A stretch of DNA of 15,047 nt, taken from Acidobacteriota bacterium (lineage in GTDB: Bacteria > Acidobacteriota > Terriglobia > UBA7540). Both the position numbers and the translations under genes were made by a program. The first letter of the stretch is position 1; each line of letters starts with the position of its first letter. Shown piece after piece: positions 1-7,812 of the stretch. The stretch spans positions 1 to 15,047 of the forward strand of contig JAJYJL010000051.1 in NCBI GenBank assembly GCA_021789565.1, in the 5' to 3' direction. Under the pieces are notes generated by a model. It did not search any database. It had not been told where the DNA came from and was given only the letters and a program-made list of their open reading frames with translations.

Positions 1-1594
1 GCAGATGCGAAGTTTGCGTCCGCTGTGCCATGTTCACCCAGCGTGCGGGCATCTTATATCCCCCGGAGTCCTGCGTAGCATCTCCGGGCGCCGCGTTCGG
101 ATCGGTCGGCTTGCCACCACATCCCCAGAGGTTGCCGTGGAACATGTCGTGGTCGTCCGGCATGCAGACCGATGGAATCTGCCGTGTCAGGTCGCGAGTG
201 GCCCACCCAAAGATGCACCACTTGCGAAGGTAGTCGTGCATCGAGGGAACCAGCAGTTCCGGGTCCCGCGTCTCCATCACCCCGAAGCCGCCCACCGGTT
301 CGTAAACCTGGTCGCCCGTCCAAAGCAAGACGTCAGGTTTGTGCCAGCCCAGGTTCCGAGTGAACTCCGAGTGTGGAAAGCCCATGTCCCAGATGCAGGT
401 CAGAAGACCCACGGTGATTTCGTTCCGGCCATTGGGGTCTTTGCGAACCATCCCTTCAAAGCTATGCTGCCGCAGCTTTCCGCTGGCATCCGGCATGGCG
501 TAAAGGAGCCGGTAGGCATGGTCTTTGGCGTCGTTCCACGCCGGCACGCGGAACACGGCATTCCAGGCGTCCGGGTCCAGTTCGGCCGTGGCAATCGTCT
601 TCCAGCGGTTGCCCCCATTGCGTATCTGCAGCCGAACTTCTTTCGGCGCGTTGCCCATTGGCGGGCATTGCGCGGATAGCTTCAGTACCCCGCGGCTGAC
701 GGTGTAAAGCGCAAATAGGATGGGCCCATAGGTGCGATCGTCGTACGCGTCAACTTTTGTGCCACCGAGCATCCAGTCAGCAAACCAGAAGCGCATCGTC
801 CCACCTCGCCTCTGGGCCGGCGGATAAAAGGCGTAACCCATCAGTTTGCCCAGAGGCTTCGGAGTGGGTTCAACCTTGCCGGAACTCGATACCAGCGCTA
901 CACCTCCTTCCAGCCACTCGCCCGGCACCTGCCGGATGGTTTCGGCCACCCTCTGCCCTTTCCGGTTTTCCGCCCGAAGCGTTACTCGATAGCCACTCCG
1001 CGACGGTTGCGCCTCCATTTCCAGGCTCAATTCCTGATCGAGCTTTACTCTTGGGGCCGACGCTTTCACCTCCCCGATAAAAAGTCGCCCTTCGGCCGTT
1101 ACCCCCATGTTCATTCCGCGGCCATGAATGGCGCGCGCCCGATAATCGTCCACAAAGCTCTTGATGCCCACGCGGAACCCGGCAAAACCGCCTTCCAGTT
1201 TTTTCGCCTCTCGCTCGATGTCGTGAAACGGACAATGTTCGGCGGAATCCTCTCCGTGCCTTTCCGCACCGCCATCCAGCCGCCCCAGCCGCACGCTCAT
1301 GGCCAGCGTTCCCTCACGAGCGGCAACCTCACGCGTCAGCAGGAAAACATTCCGATCGCCACCCGGGCAGACACATTCCAGGCGCCCTTCATGAATGCGC
1401 CAGTCCTCCAGCGGGTTGGTCCAGTACTCGGGCCCCACCCAGGGGCGCTCTGCCTGCCGCGGCCAAGCGCTGTGAAAGCTGTTCTCGCCGCCTGCGGTGG
1501 CACGTGACGCCCCCAGCAGCGAAACGGCCGTCGCTCCCAGCGCCGCCTCACTCGATTTCTTTAGAAACGATCTCCGGTCAATTCGTCGAGCCAT
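1..1594 (-). CDS. Tat-exported PhoD-like metallophosphoesterase, 3' end cut by window edge
   Basis: The frame stays open from the ATG at 1594 to the left edge (531 codons, no stop), so the C-terminus is missing. The leader has a Tat motif (RRSFLKK, residues 7-13), then a hydrophobic stretch and an ATA site near residue 34, so export to the periplasm or surface is expected. Residues about 55-290 look like beta-rich sandwich sequence. Near residue 397 a metallophosphatase core begins (LLTCIWDMG), with a GDQVYE motif at 427-432 and a DDHD motif at 480-483; these match the metal-binding GD and DDH motifs of the PhoD/alkaline phosphatase D superfamily. Known PhoD-like enzymes hydrolyse phosphodiesters or monoesters with bound metals. 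The substrate here cannot be told. It lies 142 bases downstream of the isomerase-like gene on the same strand. Family call is fairly sure, function less so. Confidence 0.8.
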   Translation of the reverse strand, partial: MARRIDRRSFLKKSSEAALGATAVSLLGASRATAGGENSFHSAWPRQAERPWVGPEYWTNPLEDWRIHEGRLECVCPGGDRNVFLLTREVAAREGTLAMSVRLGRLDGGAERHGEDSAEHCPFHDIEREAKKLEGGFAGFRVGIKSFVDDYRARAIHGRGMNMGVTAEGRLFIGEVKASAPRVKLDQELSLEMEAQPSRSGYRVTLRAENRKGQRVAETIRQVPGEWLEGGVALVSSSGKVEPTPKPLGKLMGYAFYPPAQRRGGTMRFWFADWMLGGTKVDAYDDRTYGPILFALYTVSRGVLKLSAQCPPMGNAPKEVRLQIRNGGNRWKTIATAELDPDAWNAVFRVPAWNDAKDHAYRLLYAMPDASGKLRQHSFEGMVRKDPNGRNEITVGLLTCIWDMGFPHSEFTRNLGWHKPDVLLWTGDQVYEPVGGFGVMETRDPELLVPSMHDYLRKWCIFGWATRDLTRQIPSVCMPDDHDMFHGNLWGCGGKPTDPNAAPGDATQDSGGYKMPARWVNMAQRTQTSHL

Positions 1595-1736
1595 GCACTC
1601 AGTTCTCCTTTATCGATTGGTGGGCCTTCATGCTGAGGCAGCGCCGGTTGTCAGCATCGGCGGTACGGATTCATTTGCTTCCCTCCCGCCGTGGCAACTG
1701 TTCCCGTTCCTGCAGGCACACCGGCCTCGGGCAGCT

Positions 1737-2651
1737 CTAGCTCTGTTCAATCAGTCTTTTCAGGTAGCCCATATCCTCCCGGATTTCCTCGTTCCGATGT
1801 TCTCGCCCCAGGACCGGCTCAATCGTAATGGGTCCTTTGTAGCCAAGCCTTTTCAGGCCCCGAATCAGCCGGGGCCACCCCACCTGGCCGTGTCCACAGG
1901 CAACCTGACGGCCCAGATAGCGCGGGTTGGTGGGATAGAATCCGTCTTTCGCGTGAACGCCAATTACATATTTCCCGATGACGTCAAGCGAATCTACCGG
2001 ATTTCCTTTCCCGTAAAGGATCAGGTTGGCCGCGTCCAGAACAACCTTCACGTTGTCCATGCCAGTATCCAGAATCGTCCTCAGCAGAGTCACCGGGGTT
2101 TCCTGCCCGGTCTCGTTCACAAACGTTTGCCCGTTTGCCTTGCAGTGGGTGGCGATTTCGCGCACCGCCTTCACTGTTGGCTCGTACAACGGGTCACTGG
2201 GAACTTCCGGAATGTAGCCCCATTGGTTGAACGTCACCGGAATGTTCAGCCGCCGGGCAAAGTCCGAGGCGCGCTTGAGATGATCAACGCGTTGCCGGCG
2301 GTAGCGCGAAGGCACAAGCCCGTAAGTGAGTGGCCCTTCATACAGGTCGTATTTCTGCCCACCCGGTCCTGACGACACAAGGGCCGTGGCCTCAATTCCG
2401 TTGCTGTCGAGCGCCGTATGCAGGCGCCGGGCCATGGCGGTTGAAAAATCTGACGTGCTCACATGGACCGTGGGAATCCCGAACCCGCGAACGTACTCCA
2501 TTACTTTTTCAGGTTCGCTGGTTGCGCTCACCAGCAGTCCCATGGGCATGGGCTTCGGCTCATCAGCCCTGGCATTCGTGAAATTTCCTGCGCCGGCAAC
2601 GGCCGCCGCAGCGATTACTTGCAAAAGTCCCCGCCTGTTCAGATTTTCCAT
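1737..2651 (-). CDS. Exported sugar phosphate isomerase/epimerase-like TIM-barrel protein
   Basis: A protein of about 304 residues in the xylose-isomerase-like TIM-barrel (AP endonuclease 2-like) superfamily. I chose the ATG at 2651 because a GAAGGAG ribosome site sits 6 bases before it; the GTG at 2669 is in frame but lies within that site. The leader (MENLNRRGLLQVIAAAAVAG) carries an RR pair and an alanine-rich hydrophobic core, giving a Tat-type signal with probable cleavage near ARA. Barrel motifs in order are FVNETGQE, VVLDAANL, GVHAKDG and ITIEP, which supply the acidic and histidine residues that bind a divalent metal in this superfamily. Relatives include hydroxypyruvate isomerase, inosose dehydratase and 3-dehydroshikimate dehydratase types, so the reaction is not fixed by sequence. 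It is flanked by two other exported hydrolases on the same strand. Confidence 0.85.
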   Translation of the reverse strand: MENLNRRGLLQVIAAAAVAGAGNFTNARADEPKPMPMGLLVSATSEPEKVMEYVRGFGIPTVHVSTSDFSTAMARRLHTALDSNGIEATALVSSGPGGQKYDLYEGPLTYGLVPSRYRRQRVDHLKRASDFARRLNIPVTFNQWGYIPEVPSDPLYEPTVKAVREIATHCKANGQTFVNETGQETPVTLLRTILDTGMDNVKVVLDAANLILYGKGNPVDSLDVIGKYVIGVHAKDGFYPTNPRYLGRQVACGHGQVGWPRLIRGLKRLGYKGPITIEPVLGREHRNEEIREDMGYLKRLIEQS

Positions 2652-3178
2652 CGGTCTCTCCTTCACCACCTATGCCCGATTGAATTCATCACCCACTCAC
2701 TGCCGCTCCCGCAAAACACTCCGCCCTTGCCGTCTGGGCGGCGCAAATGTTTAACTGTAAGGGCCGGATATTATCAGCAACCGTTCCCGTTGCAATCAGC
2801 ACCACCACAGCGCGAGCTTTACCGGCCGAATCAGCCGTTGGAACATGGCATGTGGTTCAGAGAAGAAGATAGCAGGCCGGAAAACATGAACGGCTGAATT
2901 TCCTGGAAAACACCGCCCTTTCGGTCCGCGTGCAAAACACCGGCACAATCCAAACGACGGGCAGGAAATCTCCCAACCGGGACCGGAAGTGGCAAGGCCC
3001 AAAGAACCCCACCGGCAGAAAAGATGCTGCCAGCACTATCGCCAAAGCCAATACCACTTGAAGTGCCCGGATGAGAAAGCCTGGGAGGTCTACGATCAAC
3101 CCTCCATAGGATCAAGGGCATGCGGACGGCACCCGCCATTCGGTTCGGAAGCCGTCCACCCCTAGAGCTTCTATCTTT
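2652..3178. other. Intergenic stretch, no convincing gene
   Basis: These 527 bases separate the esterase gene from the isomerase-like gene. Several short overlapping minus-strand open frames exist (for example 2857-3099, which has one hydrophobic stretch), but none has a properly spaced ribosome site or a recognisable motif. The promoter for the isomerase-like gene should lie close to 2652-2760, but I see no strong -35/-10 pair. A hairpin at 3124-3157 is listed separately. Confidence 0.5.
3124..3157 (-). terminator. Hairpin downstream of the esterase gene, possible terminator
   Basis: Perfect 7-base inverted arms (GGACGGC at 3124-3130 and GCCGTCC at 3151-3157) with a 20-base loop begin about 21 bases past the stop codon of the esterase gene. 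There is no T-run after the stem in the minus direction, so it would be a weak intrinsic terminator at best, or an RNA-stabilising hairpin. Confidence 0.35.
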
Positions 3179-5185
3179 CTACTCCTTCGCAGCGGTCAGC
3201 TTCACATAATCTGACTCTGTCACATCGGCGGGCTCAGCCATGGCCTTCAACATGTCAAGATCGAAATCCTTGTAGAGATCAAGGCAGAACACATCCGGCA
3301 CTTCGTCTGACTTGACCGGCTCCACAAGAAGGTCGGCCAGGCTTCGGATCCCCTGATGGATGGTGATGCTGCGGAAAAGCCGCGGCTGCAACGCTCCAGC
3401 CACCAAAGACACCATCTGCATGCGGTAGCCTTCACTCTCGAGAGACACTTCTGAAGGGCGCCATCTCTGTTTGGCCCAATTCGTAATGCCGATCAACTGG
3501 GCTGCCTCAAGGCCCAACGGCGGGGCGCCCACAGCGCTCATCATATAGCCGAAGCTTCCCACGTTTTGCTTCGAGGGGGTTGCATCTCCGGTAAACAGGA
3601 TGGACAAGGCCAGAACCTGCCGGCCTGTTTCAATCAAATTGGCGGCTTCGGGAACATGGTCCCAAACCTGACCGTCCACCCCGGCCCGGCCCTTATCATT
3701 GATCATCACCACCAGAGGCGCGTTTTCCGGTGTCCAGATCGACTTTGTCCAGACTCCCGTCGCGCTTAAACCGTTGCTCATGGCAAAGCGAAACGAAATG
3801 GATTCAACGGTACTGTGGTTGGTATTCGCGACATACCAGGGATCTTCAACCTCGACAGGTTTATAGTGCACAACCTTGTTGAGTGTAGCCCGCTGCTTCC
3901 TGGCCCACTCCGCGCGCCCCGCCGAATCGGCCGGAACAGGTGGGTGTTGGATTTGGGACGCAAATTTTCTGGCCAGCCCCAGAATGGTAAGGTTGTCTGC
4001 CGGTACTCCCGCTGCAAGCTCACTGTAACTCTTGACGTACTTTTCCACCGGAATTTCATCAGGTTTGTCGGGGAGATGAAACCATTTTGAGAGAAACCGG
4101 TAGGCCTGCTGACGGTTGGCCCGCTGGTAATTGTGAGCTGAAACCTGCGTGTTCTCGTAAAATTGCAAAGCATCCTGCCGGTCGTAGAGTGCGTAAAACG
4201 GCTTGATCGCGTCGTAGATATCCGGCTTTACCAGCGGGGCCCGAAAACAGCACGAGTCCTCTGCGTTGTTGATTTCAAGCGTAGGCAGGGGAGCGCGCAT
4301 GGCGACGAAAGTCTGATAACCCTGCCCATCCAGCAGGCCTGGCGCTAGCTGCTCATAATCCCCCGGTTCGCCCGGAAGCCGCTCCAACCTTCCGTTCAGA
4401 GAATCAAAGCCCGCAACCGGGATGGAAACCAGAACCCGCTTGTCCAGTGAACTGAGCACAATGGTCTGATAGCCGCCACCGGAAAGTCCTGTTACGGCAA
4501 TGCGGCTCCGGTCGACGTGCGGGTTGTCATAAAGAAAGTCAAGACCGCGGCGCATGGCCAGGTAGAACAAGCCCACGCCGTTCGCGCCCACCAGGTCAAG
4601 GTCCGAACCATAATAGTGCTCGTTTCCTTCCACCCGGAGCTCGCCCATATCTATAAAGGCAATGCTGAGAGCAATCATCCCGCGCAGGGCCTGGTTAATG
4701 CAGAGTTTCTGTTCGAACGGCTCGGACTTGCCGGTTGGGAAGTGGCCAAGGACGTCCAGCACGGCCGGCGCTTTCCCCGCAAGATGCGCCGGCTCGTACA
4801 ACACGGCTGTGGAATAGAAACCCGGCACCACCTCATAGCGAAACTTGCGCAGGCGATATCCTGCCCCGGCGGGCACGGGAACCGGTCCCATATCTTCGAA
4901 CTTCGGAGGGGAATCCACCCAGGATTTCGGCCATCCATGGTAAATGACGTCACCTAAAACGCGCTGCCGGATATGATTTGCTTCAGCGGTCCACTGCGCA
5001 GCACTCGTGGCACGCGGAAGCACGGGTCTGTTATGCATCAAAAACTGCTGCATCTGATAAGTCACAACGTCAGAGGGCTGCAATTGGTTGGTCAGAAACT
5101 CGTCCAGCATCCTCTGGGCGCTCTGACCCATCGCAAATGTGTTTCCCAGGAGGATAAACACCAGCAGAAGTAACTTCGATTTCAT
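3179..5185 (-). CDS. Secreted acetylxylan-esterase-like protein with tandem alpha/beta-hydrolase domains
   Basis: I start at the ATG at 5185 (668 residues) because GGAG lies 5 bases upstream and a clean Sec signal (MKSKLLLLVFILLGNTFA) follows. The frame runs further upstream to 5290, but that extension has no signal-like sequence. The N-terminal half is an alpha/beta hydrolase: nucleophile elbow GLSGGGY with Ser235 (strand before it SRIAVTGLSG), and a later SAHNYQ that fits the catalytic histidine seen in acetylxylan-esterase-like families. The C-terminal half (from about residue 450) repeats the fold pattern, with APLVVMIND and VLALSILFTGD followed by SEGYRMQMV where the elbow should be; the G-x-S-x-G nucleophile is gone, so this copy is probably inactive. 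Likely role is removing acetyl or other esters from polysaccharide outside the cytoplasm. Substrate is inferred only. Confidence 0.82.
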   Translation of the reverse strand: MKSKLLLLVFILLGNTFAMGQSAQRMLDEFLTNQLQPSDVVTYQMQQFLMHNRPVLPRATSAAQWTAEANHIRQRVLGDVIYHGWPKSWVDSPPKFEDMGPVPVPAGAGYRLRKFRYEVVPGFYSTAVLYEPAHLAGKAPAVLDVLGHFPTGKSEPFEQKLCINQALRGMIALSIAFIDMGELRVEGNEHYYGSDLDLVGANGVGLFYLAMRRGLDFLYDNPHVDRSRIAVTGLSGGGYQTIVLSSLDKRVLVSIPVAGFDSLNGRLERLPGEPGDYEQLAPGLLDGQGYQTFVAMRAPLPTLEINNAEDSCCFRAPLVKPDIYDAIKPFYALYDRQDALQFYENTQVSAHNYQRANRQQAYRFLSKWFHLPDKPDEIPVEKYVKSYSELAAGVPADNLTILGLARKFASQIQHPPVPADSAGRAEWARKQRATLNKVVHYKPVEVEDPWYVANTNHSTVESISFRFAMSNGLSATGVWTKSIWTPENAPLVVMINDKGRAGVDGQVWDHVPEAANLIETGRQVLALSILFTGDATPSKQNVGSFGYMMSAVGAPPLGLEAAQLIGITNWAKQRWRPSEVSLESEGYRMQMVSLVAGALQPRLFRSITIHQGIRSLADLLVEPVKSDEVPDVFCLDLYKDFDLDMLKAMAEPADVTESDYVKLTAAKE

Positions 5186-5685
5186 GGATTCTCCGTTGTC
5201 AGTAAAGTTAATTTGCGCCGTTCCCCGATGCACGCTCCAATAAGATATACCCCGGATATATTTCTCCATGCCCAGCCGCGCGAGCTTCAACAGCCGTGTC
5301 AGAATAACTCAATTTGTCTCGTTACACCACAGCAAGACATTTTGGCGAGAGTTTGCAAATTCCGATGGAGCGAGCACGCCGAAATGTACTCGCAGCAGGC
5401 CGTCCCTTTCAGGTACAGGCCATTTCATCATTATTTGAGAAAGCCATGTTGCAGTGCGTCTCTACGGAAAGAGTTCATTTTGTCTTTCTCATCATGAACT
5501 CTCACGTTGACCAGGCTCATCGGCTTTCCTGATTGAAACGATAGGACCAGTCTGCTGCGCGAACGAGCAGAGACTGATATGCCGTCGAGGACGCACACTC
5601 GTTGAAGATTTTTCTATCGAAGCAGTTGCAAGGTTAACCGCAGCGTTTCAGGCAGGAAGTTCGCGCTCCCGCGTCACCATGCATT
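5186..5685. other. Intergenic stretch, nothing recognised
   Basis: These 500 bases lie between the receiver gene and the esterase gene, both on the minus strand. Plus-strand open frames at 5213-5497 and 5314-5532 lack ribosome sites and read as arginine- and serine-rich low-quality sequence. I found no tRNA-like cloverleaf, repeat array or clear terminator. The promoter of the esterase gene should lie near 5186-5290, but no good hexamer pair stands out. Confidence 0.5.
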
Positions 5686-6108
5686 CTACAACGGATGCTT
5701 AGGTTTCATCTCGGTGGTGGAAGGAGCAATCTGCAGTAATGCCCTCAATCGGCCTACCAGATCGGAAATCACGCGGCTTTTTCGGATTCGGAGAAGAAAG
5801 TATCGTTCAATCAAGTCGAGAGTGGCGCGGTCATCCACCTCGCCGGTTATCACCAGGACCCTCCCCACCAGACTGGGCCTTATGTCGTGGATTCCGGCCA
5901 CCACTTCCTCGGGAGGCAGCGATGAACTTCTCAGGTCAAGCAAGACTGCATCAAAATCGTCTGAACTTACCATTGCCAGGCCTTGCTGTCCGTCAGCGGC
6001 CACTTCACCATGGCAGCCCAGGTTCTTAATCAGGGTACGCAGAAGGTCCCTGGATACGGGCTCGCCCTCGATCAGAAGCACTTTCCGATCTTTTGAACCA
6101 GCCTTCAT
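5686..6108 (-). CDS. Stand-alone receiver-domain protein with altered active site
   Basis: About 140 residues made of one response-regulator receiver domain with no output domain. From the ATG at 6108 it reads MKAGSKDRKVLLIEGEPVSR; the usual acidic pair after strand 1 (DD or ED) is here E-G-E. The phosphoacceptor aspartate is kept in DAVLLDLRSSS, and the switch threonine in VLVITGE. The conserved lysine near strand 5 (usually KPF) appears to be replaced in LLRIRKSRV. Loss of one acidic residue and the lysine suggests weak or no phosphorylation, or phosphorylation-independent binding. The start is uncertain: no strong ribosome site precedes 6108, and a TTG at 6132 has a GAGG upstream. The gene follows the membrane-protein gene after 31 bases, so the two are probably cotranscribed. 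Confidence 0.75.
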   Translation of the reverse strand: MKAGSKDRKVLLIEGEPVSRDLLRTLIKNLGCHGEVAADGQQGLAMVSSDDFDAVLLDLRSSSLPPEEVVAGIHDIRPSLVGRVLVITGEVDDRATLDLIERYFLLRIRKSRVISDLVGRLRALLQIAPSTTEMKPKHPL

Positions 6109-6139
6109 GATAGGCACACTTACAAGCTTCAACCCACCC

Positions 6140-6604
6140 TCAAGCCTGGGGACTGCCAGCCATCCCAGGCGCGCTTGCCAAGATAACCCTTTCTCCAACC
6201 AGGTTCGCAAAGTGATGGAGGATGGTTGTGAGTTTGATCACGGCATTTCTTTCCTGGAAGTGAAAAGCGTAGCGAATCGGAAGGATCAAAAGAAGAATCC
6301 GAAAATAACCGATCAACAGTCGCTCATGCCATGAGAATTGGGATTGCTTCGGATTTCCCTTCTTCATTAGATAGGTCAGGGTAAAATAGTCCGATTTTAT
6401 TGCCAATTTTATCTGGGCATACCCGATGTCGGCATTGTTCAGGATAGCCTGCCGCAAGCGAGGGAACTCCAGATCAATTGCATTAAGAACATCCTGAAAA
6501 TAAGCGCGGCTGAACTCTCGACGAAGCACTTTCTCACACAGCGTTTGAATGTAAAAAATAAAGAGCGCCGTTGAGAAAATCAGAATTCCGATGGAGCAAA
6601 CCAT
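6140..6604 (-). CDS. Small two-helix membrane protein of unknown function
   Basis: About 154 residues if it starts at the ATG at 6604, which has AAGGA 6 bases upstream; longer in-frame starts at 6652 (ATG) and 6682 (TTG) are possible but lack a ribosome site. Residues about 4-22 (SIGILIFSTALFIFYIQ) form one membrane helix, followed by a charged region with aromatic and acidic residues (YFQDVLNAIDLEFPRLRQ), then a second hydrophobic stretch near residues 97-117 (LLIGYFRILLLILPIRY). The C-terminus is soluble-looking. I do not recognise the family. Its position directly before a receiver-only gene suggests the two proteins act together, for example membrane sensing or docking, but this is inference from order alone. 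Confidence 0.65.
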   Translation of the reverse strand: MVCSIGILIFSTALFIFYIQTLCEKVLRREFSRAYFQDVLNAIDLEFPRLRQAILNNADIGYAQIKLAIKSDYFTLTYLMKKGNPKQSQFSWHERLLIGYFRILLLILPIRYAFHFQERNAVIKLTTILHHFANLVGERVILASAPGMAGSPQA

Positions 6605-6653
6605 TGGCCAGTCCTTGAACGCTGAAATCGCTTCCTCTCTCCTTCCATACATT

Positions 6654-6682
6654 ATCGTAACCATCAAGGACACGAACGGCAA
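6654..6682 (-). promoter_or_regulatory. Weak sigma-70-like promoter before the membrane-protein gene
   Basis: On the minus strand TTGCCG (6677-6682) and TACGAT (6654-6659) are separated by exactly 17 bases. Matches to consensus are 3/6 and 4/6. If used, transcription would begin just before the AAGGA site and the ATG at 6604, which favours that start over the longer frames. Hexamer matches of this quality occur by chance. Confidence 0.3.
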
Positions 6683-6707
6683 TGTTACGATAGTACTAGA
6701 GGGGGGC

Positions 6708-6786
6708 CAAGCACTAGAACTTTAGTCGTATACGCAAGTGCCTTGATACACTTAAAGTTCTCCCCCATACATTAGAGTTCTCTAAT
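6708..6786. repeat. Cluster of nested and adjacent inverted repeats
   Basis: AGAACTTTA (6716-6724) pairs perfectly with TAAAGTTCT (6753-6761), 28 bases apart. Inside and beside it CAAGCACT (6708-6715) pairs with AGTGCCTTG (6737-6745) with one bulge. A separate dyad, ATTAGAG-tt-CTCTAAT, fills 6771-6786 with 7-base arms. The segment is AT-rich compared with its neighbours and sits exactly where homology to the P450 gene stops. It could be an operator region for the membrane-protein gene, or a scar from the event that cut the P450 gene. Confidence 0.55.
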
Positions 6787-7739
6787 ACTTTATGCCCCAT
6801 GCATCCCGCGCGGGAGATACTCCACCTCGAAGCAAAAGCGGATGGCGGCAACTGTAGGGTCCCGGCCGCCCAGGTCGGCCTCAAGTTCCTCATGAAGCTT
6901 CGTCTCCGTCTGCTTGTTCAGTGACAACAAATACCATGTCCAAGTTAGAGCCACAGCCGTCGTTTCATGCCCGGCAACCAGCAAAGTCATCATCTCGTCC
7001 CGAAGCTCCCGGTCAGTCATCTGGCGTCCGTCCGAGTGACGCATCTTGAGAAGGTCGCCAAGCAAATCTCCCTGGTCGGATGGGTCCATTCGTCTCGACT
7101 TGATGATTGAATAGAAAACATCATCCAACAATCGGATTCCACACCGTAGCCGGCGCCTGATGGGAAGAGGAATAAATTCAGGCAGAATGAAGGACAGGTT
7201 GGCATGCCAGGCGAATTCCTCCATCATGGATTGCAGACCCGCGCTGACATCATCGGCCTTGGCCACGTTGCTTGTCCCAAAAAGCGCGCGAGTCACAATT
7301 TCAAGCGTCAGGCGTGTCATATCCCTGTGGATATCACGAGCAACGCCGTCTTCCCATGTGCCGAGCATGCGTGTGGCACAATCCACCATCAGCTTCCATA
7401 ACTAGCAATGTTTTCATGGTGAAAGGCCGGCTGGACCAATTTCCTTTGGCGCCACCAGGCTTCGCCTGTAGCCGTTAGTAACCCCTCGCCCATCACGCGC
7501 GAGAGCACACGGTAGTCACGCGATTTAACAAAATTCGACTGCGGCATCACGAGGACTTGTTCGATATAATCGGGATGAACCAGCAGACAGATCGCAACGT
7601 TAAAAAATTTGAAAAACACCGCGTCGCCGTACTTTTGGGCGCAGTCAGGCACCCCTTCCAATTTCGTGAGAGTTCCAACGCGTTTCGGGGAAGAAAGCGT
7701 TGCCGGGGGCCCCGGGGGAAGATTTGAAAGAGATGTCAT
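6782..7739 (-). pseudogene. Decayed cytochrome P450 (frameshifts, internal deletion, heme loop lost)
   Basis: The first segment (7739 to about 7390) encodes a bacterial P450 N-terminus: LPPGPP near the start, then WWRQRKLVQPAFHHENI of the C-helix region. It ends at a TGA after YGS; the protein resumes at once in another frame at MVDCATRML, so one base appears lost near 7391. The second segment carries the I-helix oxygen-activation motif AGHETT and continues to GGRDPTVA. There the ExxR-containing K-helix is missing: the frame switches near 6845 to PPSAFASR then GHKVL, which aligns with the PPAW-x-SR and GGY-x-IP elements that follow the K-helix in intact P450s. Homology stops at about 6782, so the cysteine heme loop is absent. 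No active enzyme can be made. It starts 73 bases downstream of the GH-like gene on the same strand. Confidence 0.85.
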
Positions 7740-7812
7740 TCTCTAAAACACTTGACCTGTCACGAATTGCTTGCCTTGGTTCGCCGTCTGCCGCATTCCA
7801 GAAAAGCACGCT

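Noticed and set aside
1497..2372. Plus-strand 291-codon open frame
   Set aside because: It is the antisense of the PhoD-like and isomerase-like genes, whose motifs and signal peptides are clear; the plus product has no recognisable domain.
2857..3099. Minus-strand 80-codon frame with a hydrophobic stretch that could be a small membrane protein
   Set aside because: It overlaps another equally open frame, its only start is a TTG with the purine run directly against it, and the second half looks like random cysteine- and arginine-rich sequence.
5213..5497. Plus-strand 94-codon frame in the gap before the esterase gene
   Set aside because: No ribosome site, no motif, and it overlaps the upstream region of the esterase gene including its start.
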